A stretch of DNA of 64,000 nt, from contig CALARU010000235.1 of assembly GCA_937888715.1 (NCBI GenBank), positions 1 to 64,000 on the forward strand, in the 5' to 3' direction. Position 1 is the stretch's first letter, and each line of letters opens with the position of its first letter. The notes beneath the pieces are model-generated. The model ran no database searches. It saw only the letters and a program-made list of their open reading frames with translations, and was not told where the DNA came from. This DNA comes from an uncultured Planctomycetaceae bacterium (lineage in GTDB: Bacteria; Planctomycetota; Planctomycetia; Gemmatales; Gemmataceae). A program made the position numbers and the translations under genes. Of the stretch, positions 18,574-27,114 are shown in pieces.

Positions 18574-19224
18574 TCAAATGCTCAATGAATGAACCATAGA
18601 TTGATAAATTTGTTCGATATCTCCAGTTCCATGAATGCTTTTAAGCAGTCCGTTCTGCTCATAGTAAGGCAATAATGGAACTGTGTCTTTATGGTAAACC
18701 GTAAGCCTTGATTTTACTGTTTCCACATTGTCATCTTCGCGTTGAACTAAAACCGTTTGGCAATCATCACAAATTCCAGCAATCTTACTAGGATTGCTTA
18801 GTGTATGAAATGTTGCTTTGCACCCTAACTTGGGGCAACTCCATCTACCAGTTACTCGTTTAACAATTTCCGCATCACACACATCAAGCAACACAACTGC
18901 TGTCAAAGGCAAACCATGTAGCACTAATACGCTATCTAACGATTTTGCTTGCATCAGAGTCCTAGGATAGCCATCAAGAATAAAGGTTTTAGGTCGGTCA
19001 TCCCTCTGAAACCGTTCACTCACTAGATCATTGACAAGTTCATCAGGAACCAAGTTGCCAACTTCTACAAAAGGTTTGGCACGAAGTCCAACTGAGGTTT
19101 CGTTTCGAATGGCTTCCCTAAGAAGGTCGCCTGTACCAATATGTTCCAACTTCATTCTTTTCGAGAGAAGTTTGGCTTGGGTGCCTTTGCCGCATCCAGG
19201 GGGACCAACTAAAATTATTCGCAT
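18574..19224 (-). CDS. adk: Adenylate kinase
   Basis: 216 residues. Converts ATP + AMP to 2 ADP. The P-loop GPPGCGKGT is at residues 7-15; GTGDLLREAI and FILDGYPRT are the AMP-binding motifs. The LID domain carries two cysteine pairs (CPKLGC and CDDC), indicating a zinc-stabilised LID like that of Gram-positive enzymes. Positioned between secY and map as in the spc operon of many bacteria. Confidence 0.97.
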   Translation of the reverse strand: MRIILVGPPGCGKGTQAKLLSKRMKLEHIGTGDLLREAIRNETSVGLRAKPFVEVGNLVPDELVNDLVSERFQRDDRPKTFILDGYPRTLMQAKSLDSVLVLHGLPLTAVVLLDVCDAEIVKRVTGRWSCPKLGCKATFHTLSNPSKIAGICDDCQTVLVQREDDNVETVKSRLTVYHKDTVPLLPYYEQNGLLKSIHGTGDIEQIYQSMVHSLSI

Positions 19225-19346
19225 GGAACAACCGTTCTAATGCTGAGTTTTATAAAAAACAATACCTAAATCATGTTTTCACAAACAAAATAAATCAGCA
19301 AAGTTAAATACAATAAAAAGGCAGGAATATACTTTCAAAGAAGACT

Positions 19347-20714
19347 TTAATCTTCAGTTAGACCAGGATAATTTCGCATTACAAGATGGCTGTTAATTTT
19401 TTGGACCAAATCCAATGCAACGCTAACCACAATTAGGAGGCCTGTACCACCATAGAAACTCGCAACTTCTTGCCTTACATCCATTGTGCTTGTGATTAAA
19501 GTAGGAATAACAGCAATAATAGCTAGGAAAGCTGCACCAACATAGGTGATTCGCATCATCACCTTTTCGAGGTATTCTGAAGTTCTTTTGCCTGGCCTGT
19601 AGCCAGGAATAAAACTACCAAAGTCTTTCAAATTATTTGCAACATCTTTTGGGTTAAAAATAATCGCAGTCCAAAAGTAGCAGAATATGTAAATCATTAC
19701 AACAAAAAGAACAGTGTAGGCCCATCCTTGCCTTTCAAATAATTCTTTTAACGCAAGAGCCCAGCTCCACTCCGTTGCACTCGAAATAAAGTTAAAAATA
19801 AAGTAGGGTAGGATAAGTAAGCTGCTAGCGAAAATAACAGGCATAACGCCCGCTTGATTAACCTTCAAGGGTAAAAACTGCCTAGTACCGCCAAACACTT
19901 TTCGGCCACGTACATGTTTCGCTGATTGCGTAGGAATCCTTCTTTGAGCTTTAGTAATTGCAATAACTGCAACTACTACAATTACAAAAAGTAACATCAA
20001 GACAACTAGTTTCTCGAAACTGATGTCTTGGCTGGAACCTCCACCAAGTGTGAATATAGATTCTTTAAACTTCCCATTTTCGAAAAGTAAGGAAGCTGTT
20101 GCTGCAGGAATCCTTGCAACAATACCGGCCATGATAATTAAACTTATACCGTTACCAATCCCATATTCATCAATTTGTTCGCCCATCCACATAAGAAACA
20201 TGGTTCCGGTGGTCATCATAAGGACCATGGTAATCCAATAGTAACCTACGTTGTAATCAATGGGTTGTGTCAAAGCAAAACCCTGGCCACCCCTAGAAGA
20301 GGGTTGCATAATAAATTGAACATACATAAAAGCTTGGAAGAAGCAGATAACAACGGTTGCCCAGCGGGTGTAGTTGTTAATTTTCTTGCGTCCGGATTCC
20401 CCCTCCTTCTGGAGTTTTTCAAGGGGAGGATAAACCGCACCAAGCAATTGGAAAATAATGGATGCAGAAATGTAAGGCATAATGCCCAAGCCAAAAAGAG
20501 TTGCATTACTTAAATCGCCACCGCTGAACAGCGATACATACCCCAAGATATCACCCAAGGGGCCGCCTTGTCCTACGTTGCGGTTCATCAAGCTTTGATC
20601 AACAAAAGGGAGAGGGATGGAATAACCAACCCTGTAAACAGCGAGGAATAGAAGTGTTATAAGGATTTTATTCCGTAGTTCCGGAATAGCTAAAATTGAC
20701 CTAAACTTACCCAT
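19347..20714 (-). CDS. secY: Protein translocase subunit SecY
   Basis: 455 residues from the ATG at 20714, which has AGGAG upstream; an extension to 20753 is possible in frame but lacks a signal. About ten membrane helices. Family motifs: PELRNKILITLLFLAVYRVG, GIMPYISASIIFQLL, YGIGNGISLIIMAGI and the cytosolic loop KNVA-like FNPKDVANNLKDFGSFIPGYRPGK. It forms the protein-conducting channel with SecE and SecG. Last part of the spc segment; the gap to rplO is about 130 bases without coding. Confidence 0.97.
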   Translation of the reverse strand: MGKFRSILAIPELRNKILITLLFLAVYRVGYSIPLPFVDQSLMNRNVGQGGPLGDILGYVSLFSGGDLSNATLFGLGIMPYISASIIFQLLGAVYPPLEKLQKEGESGRKKINNYTRWATVVICFFQAFMYVQFIMQPSSRGGQGFALTQPIDYNVGYYWITMVLMMTTGTMFLMWMGEQIDEYGIGNGISLIIMAGIVARIPAATASLLFENGKFKESIFTLGGGSSQDISFEKLVVLMLLFVIVVVAVIAITKAQRRIPTQSAKHVRGRKVFGGTRQFLPLKVNQAGVMPVIFASSLLILPYFIFNFISSATEWSWALALKELFERQGWAYTVLFVVMIYIFCYFWTAIIFNPKDVANNLKDFGSFIPGYRPGKRTSEYLEKVMMRITYVGAAFLAIIAVIPTLITSTMDVRQEVASFYGGTGLLIVVSVALDLVQKINSHLVMRNYPGLTED

Positions 20715-20847
20715 ACCTTGGCTCCTGCAGTTGGGTTTACCGCAGATTGCCAATTGAGAACAATCCGGATTACCCTAAATCTTATCCCAAAATGGTAATC
20801 TTAAACCGAATGAAAGAAACAAAAAACAAAGGAAACCAATATCTAAA

Positions 20848-21342
20848 TTAAGATTTGGTTCCCATTTTGTTTCTTATAGGCTTCGCTGGTGGCGGAATAA
20901 TTTCAACAACTCCACCTTTAGCAATAATTTTTTCAATCGCAGATTTGGAAACATGGTGCGCACGGACAGTTAACTTCTTCGAAAACTCGCCTTTAGCAAG
21001 AATTCGAATACCATCGGAAGGACCGTTAGCCAAACCTTTTTTCTTTACTGTTTCAGGGTCAACAGTATCACCATCGTTAAAGTGGGCGTCAATCGCACCT
21101 AGGTTAACAACATGAAACTTTTTGTCCCACATTCCGTGGCTGAAACCGCGCTTTGGTATTCTGCGGAATAATTGCATCTGTCCGCCTTCGAACACCGCAA
21201 TTGGCTTATCGGAACCTGCACTTGCCCACTGGCCTTTATGACCTCGGGATGCAGTTTTTCCATGACCGCTACCAACACCACGACCTACGCGCTTTTTGGT
21301 CTTAAGCTTATTCACGCCTTTGTGTACTTGTGTCAAATCCAT
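20848..21342 (-). CDS. rplO: Ribosomal protein L15
   Basis: 164 residues. The N-terminal glycine-rich part (KKRVGRGVGSGHGKTASRGHKG) and FRRIPKRGFSH are diagnostic, and IEKIIAKGGVVEIIPP ends the globular part. The ATG shares one base with the rpsE stop (TAATG), so translation is probably coupled. rpmD (L30), normally between rpsE and rplO, is not present. Confidence 0.97.
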   Translation of the reverse strand: MDLTQVHKGVNKLKTKKRVGRGVGSGHGKTASRGHKGQWASAGSDKPIAVFEGGQMQLFRRIPKRGFSHGMWDKKFHVVNLGAIDAHFNDGDTVDPETVKKKGLANGPSDGIRILAKGEFSKKLTVRAHHVSKSAIEKIIAKGGVVEIIPPPAKPIRNKMGTKS

Positions 21343-21839
21343 TAGAGTGTAACTCCACGAAGACTAGCAACTTCAGAACGGGATCGAAGTTGTTGCAAGC
21401 CTTCAATTGTTGCTTTTACAAGATTTATTGGGTTCGTACTACCATGCACTTTTGTAAGGATGTTTTTTACACCACAAACTTCAAGAACATCGCGAACACC
21501 AGCACCAGCTTTAACACCAGTACCAGGACCCGCAGGAACCATAATAACGCGACTGGCACCGAAACGGCCAATCACACGGTGAGGAATAGTATCACCACGA
21601 AGTGATACTCTCCGTGATCTTTTGATTGCTCCTTGAGCATCTTTAGTTGCTTTTTCTACAGCAGGAGGAACTTCCTTGGCTTTGCCGTAACCCACAGCAA
21701 CTCTGCCTCGGGTATCGCCTACAACGACTAAAGCGTTGAAGCTAAAACGACGGCCACCTTTGACCACTGTTGCAGACCTGCGAATTTTAATTACGCGGTC
21801 TTGAAGTTCTTCTTGTTTTGGTTCCCGATCTTTTGCCAT
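21342..21839 (-). CDS. rpsE: Ribosomal protein S5
   Basis: 165 residues. Double-stranded-RNA-binding-like N-terminal domain (QDRVIKIRRSATVVKGGRRFSFNALVVVGD is split here as DRVIKIRRSATVVKGGRRFS and FNALVVVGD) and C-terminal GTGVKAGAGVRDVLEVCGV plus NLVKATIEGL. It is a 30S decoding-accuracy protein. Overlaps the next gene, rplO, by one base. Confidence 0.97.
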   Translation of the reverse strand: MAKDREPKQEELQDRVIKIRRSATVVKGGRRFSFNALVVVGDTRGRVAVGYGKAKEVPPAVEKATKDAQGAIKRSRRVSLRGDTIPHRVIGRFGASRVIMVPAGPGTGVKAGAGVRDVLEVCGVKNILTKVHGSTNPINLVKATIEGLQQLRSRSEVASLRGVTL

Positions 21840-21881
21840 GATCTCTGAATACCTGTTATGGGAAAACTATCTGGATGAAAA

Positions 21882-22250
21882 TTAAAACTGCAAACCACCT
21901 TCACGAGCAGCATCAGCAAGAGCTTTGATTCTGCCATGATATCTGTAATATCCTCGGTCAAATGCGACCTTCAATATGCCTTTGGCCTTTGCTGCTTCAG
22001 CAATTTGTTTGCCTACAGCAACAGCGGCAAGGACATTACCACCATAGGTTAAGGCTTTTTTTACTTCGGGACTGTTGCTACTTGCAGAAGCAAGTGTGCA
22101 ACCGTTCGAGTCATCAATAAGCTGTGCATAGATGTGTTTCGAACTTCGAAACACAGTAAGCCTTGGCCTGATAACAGACCCAACCACTGTTCTACGAACA
22201 TGGTTTTGTCTGCGGATTCTACGAATTTCTTTTAACTTTTGTTCGCTCAT
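21882..22250 (-). CDS. rplR: Ribosomal protein L18
   Basis: 122 residues. It binds 5S rRNA with L5. Conserved features: [33 protein letters not shown] and the ending [28 protein letters not shown] (parts [15 protein letters not shown] and REGGLQF). The order rplF-rplR-rpsE is standard. Gap to rplF is 16 bases. Confidence 0.97.
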   Translation of the reverse strand: MSEQKLKEIRRIRRQNHVRRTVVGSVIRPRLTVFRSSKHIYAQLIDDSNGCTLASASSNSPEVKKALTYGGNVLAAVAVGKQIAEAAKAKGILKVAFDRGYYRYHGRIKALADAAREGGLQF

Positions 22251-22266
22251 TTTTTATCTTCCAACC

Positions 22267-22818
22267 TTAACCACCGCTACCGAAGGCTTTACCTTCTTTG
22301 CGGCGTACAATTTCATAATCGTAACGAATACCCTTACCCTTGTAGGGTTCAGGGGGACGAACTGCCCGGACATCAGCAGCAAACTGACCAACCATTTGTT
22401 TGTCCGCACCTTTCACAAGAACCATTGTTGGTTCTGGAACTTCAACGGTCACACCTTCTGGAGGCTGTACCTTGATTTTATTAGCAAAACCGACAGTAAG
22501 CTCCACAGCTTTCTTATCCATTTTTGCTTGATAACCAATACCTTCAATCCTAAGTCTTTTTTCAAAGCCTTTCAAAACCCCTTCAACCATGTTCGCAATC
22601 AACGTACGAGTAAGGCCGTGAACAGACTTACTTAGACGCTCATCATTAATGCGTTCAACATGAATGGTTTTTGCATCATCATCAAAGCTAACCTTGATAT
22701 TCTGATGGGGCATCAAATCAAGCTTACCCTTGGGTCCCTCCAAGAAAACCTTACCGCCATCAATTTTTACCTTGATGGTTGCTGGGACTACAATTAATTT
22801 TTTACCTATTTTCGACAT
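22267..22818 (-). CDS. rplF: Ribosomal protein L6
   Basis: 183 residues. The start is placed at the ATG at 22818 (MSKIGKKLIVVPATIKVKI), the conserved N-terminus; a longer frame to 22893 would overlap rpsH. C-terminal PPEPYKGKGIRYDYEIVRRKEGKA is the family signature. L6 stabilises the sarcin-ricin region of 23S rRNA at the factor-binding site. Confidence 0.97.
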   Translation of the reverse strand: MSKIGKKLIVVPATIKVKIDGGKVFLEGPKGKLDLMPHQNIKVSFDDDAKTIHVERINDERLSKSVHGLTRTLIANMVEGVLKGFEKRLRIEGIGYQAKMDKKAVELTVGFANKIKVQPPEGVTVEVPEPTMVLVKGADKQMVGQFAADVRAVRPPEPYKGKGIRYDYEIVRRKEGKAFGSGG

Positions 22819-22834
22819 GGGAAGATCCCTTAGT

Positions 22835-23281
22835 TTACCAAACCTTACAAACCATTTCGCCGCCCAATTTCTTGACGCGGGCAAGACGATCACTCATAAC
22901 GCCTTGGCTGGTTGACAGCACGCTGATACCCAATCCATCGAGGACGGGTCTCAACTGGTTGCTTCTGCAATAGAACCTTCTGCCAGGTTTACTACTTCTT
23001 TCAATATGCCTGATGACTTTTTCGCCATCAGGACCATATTTAAGAAAAACTCGAAGAATAAGGTGTGACTTATTGAGATCAGTTTCAGGATGCAAAAATT
23101 TTGCTCCATGAGCATCTTTTTGCAAAGTGCCAACTTGATAATCAACAATAAAACCCTCATCCTTGAGAACCTTAGCAACATTAACTTTAAAATTAGTTGA
23201 ATCCATATCCACAAGAGGCCGTTCTATACGATTGGCATTACGAATACGAGTAAGCATATCTGAAATCGGATCTGTCATCAT
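22835..23281 (-). CDS. rpsH: Ribosomal protein S8
   Basis: 148 residues, somewhat longer than the usual 130 or so. TDPISDMLTRIRNANRIERP is the N-terminal signature; the C-terminal core is GLGISVLSTSQGVMSDRLA with the ending GGEMVCKVW. The extra length lies in the middle (QKDAHGAKFLHPETDLNKSH), between the two domains. Two ATGs in a row (23281 and 23278) can serve as start. S8 is a central 16S binder and in E. coli the spc-operon repressor. Confidence 0.95.
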   Translation of the reverse strand: MMTDPISDMLTRIRNANRIERPLVDMDSTNFKVNVAKVLKDEGFIVDYQVGTLQKDAHGAKFLHPETDLNKSHLILRVFLKYGPDGEKVIRHIERSSKPGRRFYCRSNQLRPVLDGLGISVLSTSQGVMSDRLARVKKLGGEMVCKVW

Positions 23282-23293
23282 TTTAGGAGTACC

Positions 23294-23530
23294 TTACCAG
23301 CTAGCCTTGGTTACACCAGGAATTAAACCATCACTTGCAAGATTTCTAAAGCAAATTCTGCAAATACCAAATTTACGATAGACCGCTTTGGGTCGACCAC
23401 AAATCTTACAACGAAGTCTCACCCGAATCTTATCCCTAGGAAGCATGGGATGATTTTTAGGGTCTTTCTTATTTTTATCTAGTCTCGCCATATCTCTACG
23501 AAAGCGAGCTAATTTTGCGTCCGTTGCCAT
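23294..23530 (-). CDS. rpsN: Ribosomal protein S14, zinc type
   Basis: 78 residues, between the 61-residue zinc form and the 101-residue zinc-free form. Four cysteines (CKICGR and CRICFR) bind zinc, and the C-terminus [12 protein letters not shown] is diagnostic. The additional N-terminal part ([17 protein letters not shown]) is unusual for the short zinc form. Located in the 30S head; 12 bases before rpsH. Confidence 0.95.
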   Translation of the reverse strand: MATDAKLARFRRDMARLDKNKKDPKNHPMLPRDKIRVRLRCKICGRPKAVYRKFGICRICFRNLASDGLIPGVTKASW

Positions 23531-23548
23531 GTTAACTTTTTCCCGTAA

Positions 23549-24088
23549 TTATTCCTTGAAGGGCATACCAAAAGCACGAAGTAGGTCACGCGCCTCTTCA
23601 TCACTTTTAGTAGTAGTAACAAAGGTAATATCCATACCCTGTACAAAATTCAATTTGTCAGGATCAAGTTCTGGAAATACACCTTGTTCAGCAATACCCA
23701 TACTGTAATTACCCTGGCCATCGAAACTCTTGGGATTCAACCCACGAAAATCGCGAATACGAGGAAGAGCCATGCTCACCAAGCGGTCAAGAAATTCATA
23801 CATTCTTTTGCCGCGCAGAGTTACTCTGCAACCGATGGCATTTCCTTCACGCAAGCGAAAACCACTGACCGCCAATTTTGCTTTGGTGATCTGAGGTCGC
23901 TGGCCTGCAATATGAGCAAGTTGGTCAGCAGATTGTTCCATTCTGGACTTATCTTGCAACGCTTTACCCACACCCATATTGATAACGATTTTAGAAAGCC
24001 TTGGTAGGCTAAAAATATTAGTCCTCCCAAGTTTCTGGGAAATAAGGGGGACAATCTCTTTATGATATCGTTCAAGTAACCTTGCCAT
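23549..24088 (-). CDS. rplE: Ribosomal protein L5
   Basis: 179 residues. RLLERYHKEIVPLISQKLG, IVINMGVGKAL and ITKAKLAVSGFRLREGNAIG are conserved, and the C-terminal TTKSDEEARDLLRAFGMPF is the family ending. It binds 5S rRNA in the central protuberance and contacts S13. Standard order rplX-rplE-rpsN. Confidence 0.97.
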   Translation of the reverse strand: MARLLERYHKEIVPLISQKLGRTNIFSLPRLSKIVINMGVGKALQDKSRMEQSADQLAHIAGQRPQITKAKLAVSGFRLREGNAIGCRVTLRGKRMYEFLDRLVSMALPRIRDFRGLNPKSFDGQGNYSMGIAEQGVFPELDPDKLNFVQGMDITFVTTTKSDEEARDLLRAFGMPFKE

Positions 24089-24154
24089 TGTTCACTCACC
24101 GGGCTTTCGCCCAAAAACATATAATAAAAATAACCAATCAGAAGTTCACTAACT

Positions 24155-24490
24155 CTACTTGGCTTTGGAAATCGTACCTAAATCAGCTTTACACTTCTTA
24201 CATTCGCGGAATTTTCTGCCATCTGCTGCAATCTTACGTCCGTAGCGAATGCCTTTTTTGCAATTAGGGCAAAAAAGCAATACATTTGAAACAGCAATAG
24301 GTGCTTCGACAGAAAGTCGACCGCCCTGAGGGTTTAACTTATTAGGTTTCACATGTTTGTAAACACGATTGATACCTTCGATAACTACACGATTTTTGGC
24401 TGTTATTACGCGAAGAACCTTGAGGGCACGGCCTTTGGCGGCATCATCACCCGCAATCACTTCAACAAGATCATCTTTTTTTACATGCAT
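24155..24490 (-). CDS. rplX: Ribosomal protein L24 with cysteine-rich C-terminus
   Basis: 111 residues. KOW-type N-terminal domain (VKKDDLVEVIAGDDAAKGR) and GINRVYKHVKPNKLNPQGG are the hallmarks. The C-terminal part has CPNC and CKKC pairs, a probable zinc ribbon of the kind found in L24 of Thermus and several other lineages. L24 initiates 50S assembly near the tunnel exit. Confidence 0.96.
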   Translation of the reverse strand: MHVKKDDLVEVIAGDDAAKGRALKVLRVITAKNRVVIEGINRVYKHVKPNKLNPQGGRLSVEAPIAVSNVLLFCPNCKKGIRYGRKIAADGRKFRECKKCKADLGTISKAK

Positions 24491-24527
24491 GGCTTAATCT
24501 CTTATTCAGCAAATCCTAAGGAAGAAG

Positions 24528-24896
24528 TTATACAACTTCGGAAGCAAGACTAACAATTTTAGCAAAACCACAGTCGCGTAATTCTCGAGCTACAGCACCG
24601 AAAATACGAGTACCACGGGGATTCATATCCGCATCAACTAGAACCAAAGCATTTCTGTCGAATCGAACATAACTGCCATCGGGCCTGCGAGTTGTCTTTT
24701 TAACTCGAACGATTACGGCTTTTACAACTTCACCTGGTTTTACTTCACCACCAGAAATTGCTTTTTTTACACTGCATACGATGACATCGCCCAAACCTGC
24801 GGATCGCCGTTTGGTGCCACCAAGCACTTTAATACACATGCATTCTTTTGCACCGGTATTATCTGCAACATCTAAATAACTATACATCTGAATCAT
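24528..24896 (-). CDS. rplN: Ribosomal protein L14
   Basis: 122 residues from the ATG at 24896 ([18 protein letters not shown]), the family start; the frame continues upstream to 25010 but this would overlap rpsQ. Conserved [14 protein letters not shown]-like segment [20 protein letters not shown] and the ending [12 protein letters not shown]. It contacts the factor-binding region and 16S helix 14. Confidence 0.97.
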   Translation of the reverse strand: MIQMYSYLDVADNTGAKECMCIKVLGGTKRRSAGLGDVIVCSVKKAISGGEVKPGEVVKAVIVRVKKTTRRPDGSYVRFDRNALVLVDADMNPRGTRIFGAVARELRDCGFAKIVSLASEVV

Positions 24897-24951
24897 AAGA
24901 TACCCAATATTTTCTGAGTTAGATAATAGATTAAAATCTACTATGCTTGGT

Positions 24952-25260
24952 CTAAACCGGTTGAGCAATATCCTTAACACTAGGAGATGCTGAGAGGGCC
25001 TTTTTAACAATGCTTGACAAGCGCCAAAACTTTGTCTTAGAAAATGGTCTTGATTCTACAATTTCAACAGTATCTCCTATATGAGATTCATTGTTTTCAT
25101 CGTGAACATGGCATGTGGTACTTCTACGAATATACTTTCCGTACTTGGGATGTTTAACCAAGCGGGGAATTACGACAGTTCGGGTCTTGCTTCGCTTATC
25201 GCTGGTGACAACACCAACCATAACACGTCTTCGACCACGGGTGTTTTGCGCCTCCAACAT
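24952..25260 (-). CDS. rpsQ: Ribosomal protein S17
   Basis: 102 residues. Motifs [20 protein letters not shown] and [20 protein letters not shown] are diagnostic. N-terminal 13 residues and a C-terminal tail of about 15 residues ([16 protein letters not shown]) extend the 85-residue core. Primary 16S rRNA binder. The ATG is 3 bases after the rpmC stop, implying coupling. Confidence 0.95.
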   Translation of the reverse strand: MLEAQNTRGRRRVMVGVVTSDKRSKTRTVVIPRLVKHPKYGKYIRRSTTCHVHDENNESHIGDTVEIVESRPFSKTKFWRLSSIVKKALSASPSVKDIAQPV

Positions 25261-25263
25261 TTT

Positions 25264-25485
25264 CTACTTACTCCCTGAACTTAAAGCGCGCTCTTTAAGA
25301 ATTACACGCTCTCGTTGAAAAGTTTTAACTCTTGCAATTTCTTTTTTTGCTTTACGAATCTCACTAGGAGTTTCGAGACGATCAGTTGCAGATTGAAATC
25401 TAAGGTGAAAAAGATTCTTCACCAAATCTTTCAATGACCCTTCAAGCTGCTCGTCACTCATCCCTTTATAGTCTACTGATTTCAT
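25264..25485 (-). CDS. rpmC: Ribosomal protein L29
   Basis: 73 residues, helical hairpin. DLVKNLFHLRFQSATDRLE and RKAKKEIARVKTFQRER are family signatures. Sits at the peptide tunnel exit where chaperones and SRP dock. Between rplP and rpsQ as usual. Confidence 0.95.
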   Translation of the reverse strand: MKSVDYKGMSDEQLEGSLKDLVKNLFHLRFQSATDRLETPSEIRKAKKEIARVKTFQRERVILKERALSSGSK

Positions 25486-25521
25486 AATAATTTACCTCAG
25501 CTACCAAGAATAACTTGATAG

Positions 25522-25944
25522 TTATCCAATACTTGGCCTTCTAGTTACAAGCCTGCATCGAAAAGGCATTTTATAAGCAACTTTGCTTAATGCTTCTTTT
25601 GCAATGGCTTCAGGCAGTCCACCAATTTCATATAAAATCATGCCAGATTTTACGACAGCAGCCCAGTATTCTGGTTCCCCCTTGCCTTTACCCATGCGGG
25701 TTTCAGCAGGAATAGAAGTAATGGACTTATTAGGGAAAACCCTAATAAATAACTTTCCTTCACCATGAATAGAATGCGAAGCCGTAATACGACCTGCTTC
25801 TATTGCTTGTGCAGAAAGCCATCCAGAATCTAGCGACTGTAAGCCGTATTCACCATAGCTTACGGTATTGCCCCGATGGGCGTTACCTTTTATTTTGCCG
25901 CGTTGGCTTTTTCGAAACTTTACCCGCTTTGGCATCAGGGCCAT
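25522..25944 (-). CDS. rplP: Ribosomal protein L16
   Basis: 140 residues. The ATG at 25944 is preceded by GAGGAG at good spacing (MALMPKRVKFRKSQRGK); the internal ATG at 25935 would give the more common MPKRVKFRK start. Motifs: GNTVSYGEYGLQSLDSGWL, GRITASHSIHGEGKLFIRV and RMGKGKGEPEYWAAVVKSG. It organises the A-site and central protuberance. Its first 62 bases overlap the end of rpsC in another frame. Confidence 0.96.
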   Translation of the reverse strand: MALMPKRVKFRKSQRGKIKGNAHRGNTVSYGEYGLQSLDSGWLSAQAIEAGRITASHSIHGEGKLFIRVFPNKSITSIPAETRMGKGKGEPEYWAAVVKSGMILYEIGGLPEAIAKEALSKVAYKMPFRCRLVTRRPSIG

Positions 25945-26584
25945 CGATAGTCTCCTCAGTCAGGAAATCACCGTTATTAATCCAGACTTTAACGCCTATA
26001 TTACCTTGTCCAGTAACGGCCTCGGTGAAGCCGAACTCAACTTTTGCACGCAAAGTTGAAAGTGGAACGCTACCAGCCATTGCACCTTCAGTCCTCGCCA
26101 TTTCAGCACCACCAAGACGACCGGAAAGTTGGACTTTAATGCCTTTAGCACCAGCCTCCATTGTTGTTTCCAGGGCACGCTTGGTAACTCTTCTAAAACT
26201 TGCACGTTTTGCCAACTGTTCCGCGATTTCTTGGGAAACAAGTTGGGCATCTACTTCGGGTCTTGCAATTTCAATGGTCTTAACTTCAATATGGCGATGA
26301 CAAAGAGTTTCTAAATCTTTGGTAAGCTTTTCAACTTCTTGGCCTTTTTTGCCAATAATCACACCAACTTTGGAAGTAAGAATCACAACAACCACTTTTT
26401 CTCTAGTTCGTTCAATACGAACTTTGGAAATACCAGAGCTTTTATAACGGCCGTGGATAAATTTCCTGATTTTATGATCTTCGAACAAGAGTTCAGCGAA
26501 ATCCTTTTTCCCAGCAAACCAAGTGCTTTGCCAAGGAAGAAAAATACCGGTTCTGAATCCTGTTGGTCGTACTTTTTGTCCCAT
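25883..26584 (-). CDS. rpsC: Ribosomal protein S3
   Basis: 233 residues. N-terminal MGQKVRPTGFRTGIFLPWQS, KH domain with VGVIIGKKGQEVEKL, and C-terminal AEMARTEGAMAGSVPLSTLRA plus GVKVWINNGDF are all present. It forms part of the mRNA entry helicase. The C-terminal tail (about 25 residues after the core) runs into the rplP coding region, giving an out-of-frame overlap of 62 bases. Confidence 0.97.
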   Translation of the reverse strand: MGQKVRPTGFRTGIFLPWQSTWFAGKKDFAELLFEDHKIRKFIHGRYKSSGISKVRIERTREKVVVVILTSKVGVIIGKKGQEVEKLTKDLETLCHRHIEVKTIEIARPEVDAQLVSQEIAEQLAKRASFRRVTKRALETTMEAGAKGIKVQLSGRLGGAEMARTEGAMAGSVPLSTLRAKVEFGFTEAVTGQGNIGVKVWINNGDFLTEETIDGPDAKAGKVSKKPTRQNKR

Positions 26585-26642
26585 TTTACCTAATCCTTAA
26601 GACTAAAATCTCAGTCGCAATGAAAATTACAGGTAACAAAAA

Positions 26643-26993
26643 TTAATCTGCTGCTTCTTCCTGACCATCAGAAAGAGTTACATGAATATGAGCAATTCGG
26701 CGTTTAATAGGATAAGCGGTACCGCGAGCACGAGGCATAATACGCTTCATGATCGGGCCACCATCAACACGCGATTCACTCACAATAAGTTCTTCGATAT
26801 CACGAGCGCCCCGGAATTCAGCATTACCTAAGGCGCTTTTGACTACTTGTTCAAGTAATCTTGCGCTTCGGTTGTGAACAAACCTAAGCAACTCCAGTGC
26901 TTCTTCAGCAGTTCTGCCTCTAATTAAAGTAGCAAAAGGCCTAATTTTTCTAGGCGACATATCTGCATATCTGTGTATAGCGTTATACTGCAT
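26643..26993 (-). CDS. rplV: Ribosomal protein L22
   Basis: 116 residues. MSPRKIRPFATLIRGRTAEEAL and VVKSALGNAE with the tunnel-loop region VDGGPIMKRIMPRARGTAYP and IKRRIAHIHVTLSD are conserved. The beta-hairpin loop lines the exit tunnel where macrolide-resistance changes occur elsewhere; no known change is evident. The initiator tRNA gene lies 37 bases upstream of its start. Confidence 0.97.
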   Translation of the reverse strand: MQYNAIHRYADMSPRKIRPFATLIRGRTAEEALELLRFVHNRSARLLEQVVKSALGNAEFRGARDIEELIVSESRVDGGPIMKRIMPRARGTAYPIKRRIAHIHVTLSDGQEEAAD

Positions 26994-27030
26994 TACCCAC
27001 CTCTAAAACTTACTAGAACACTATCAATAA

Positions 27031-27102
27031 TTCCGGGGACAGGATTTGAACCTATGACCTCCAGGTTATGAGCCTGGCGAGCTACCTCTGCTCCACCCCG
27101 GG
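27031..27102 (-). tRNA. Initiator tRNA-fMet (CAU), inside the r-protein cluster
   Basis: A 72-base cloverleaf without encoded CCA. Acceptor stem CCCGGGG/CCCCGGA gives the C1xA72 mismatch that defines bacterial initiator tRNAs. The D stem GAGC/GCTC supplies A11-U24, a second initiator feature. The anticodon stem-loop CCAGG-CTCATAA-CCTGG holds CAU. The third expected trait, three G-C pairs at 29-31/39-41, is partly absent: 29-41 is A-U. T arm ATAGG-TTCAAAT-CCTGT. It lies between rpsS and rplV on their strand and must be cut from the operon transcript unless it has its own promoter. Confidence 0.9.
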
Positions 27103-27114
27103 GTATTTCAACGA

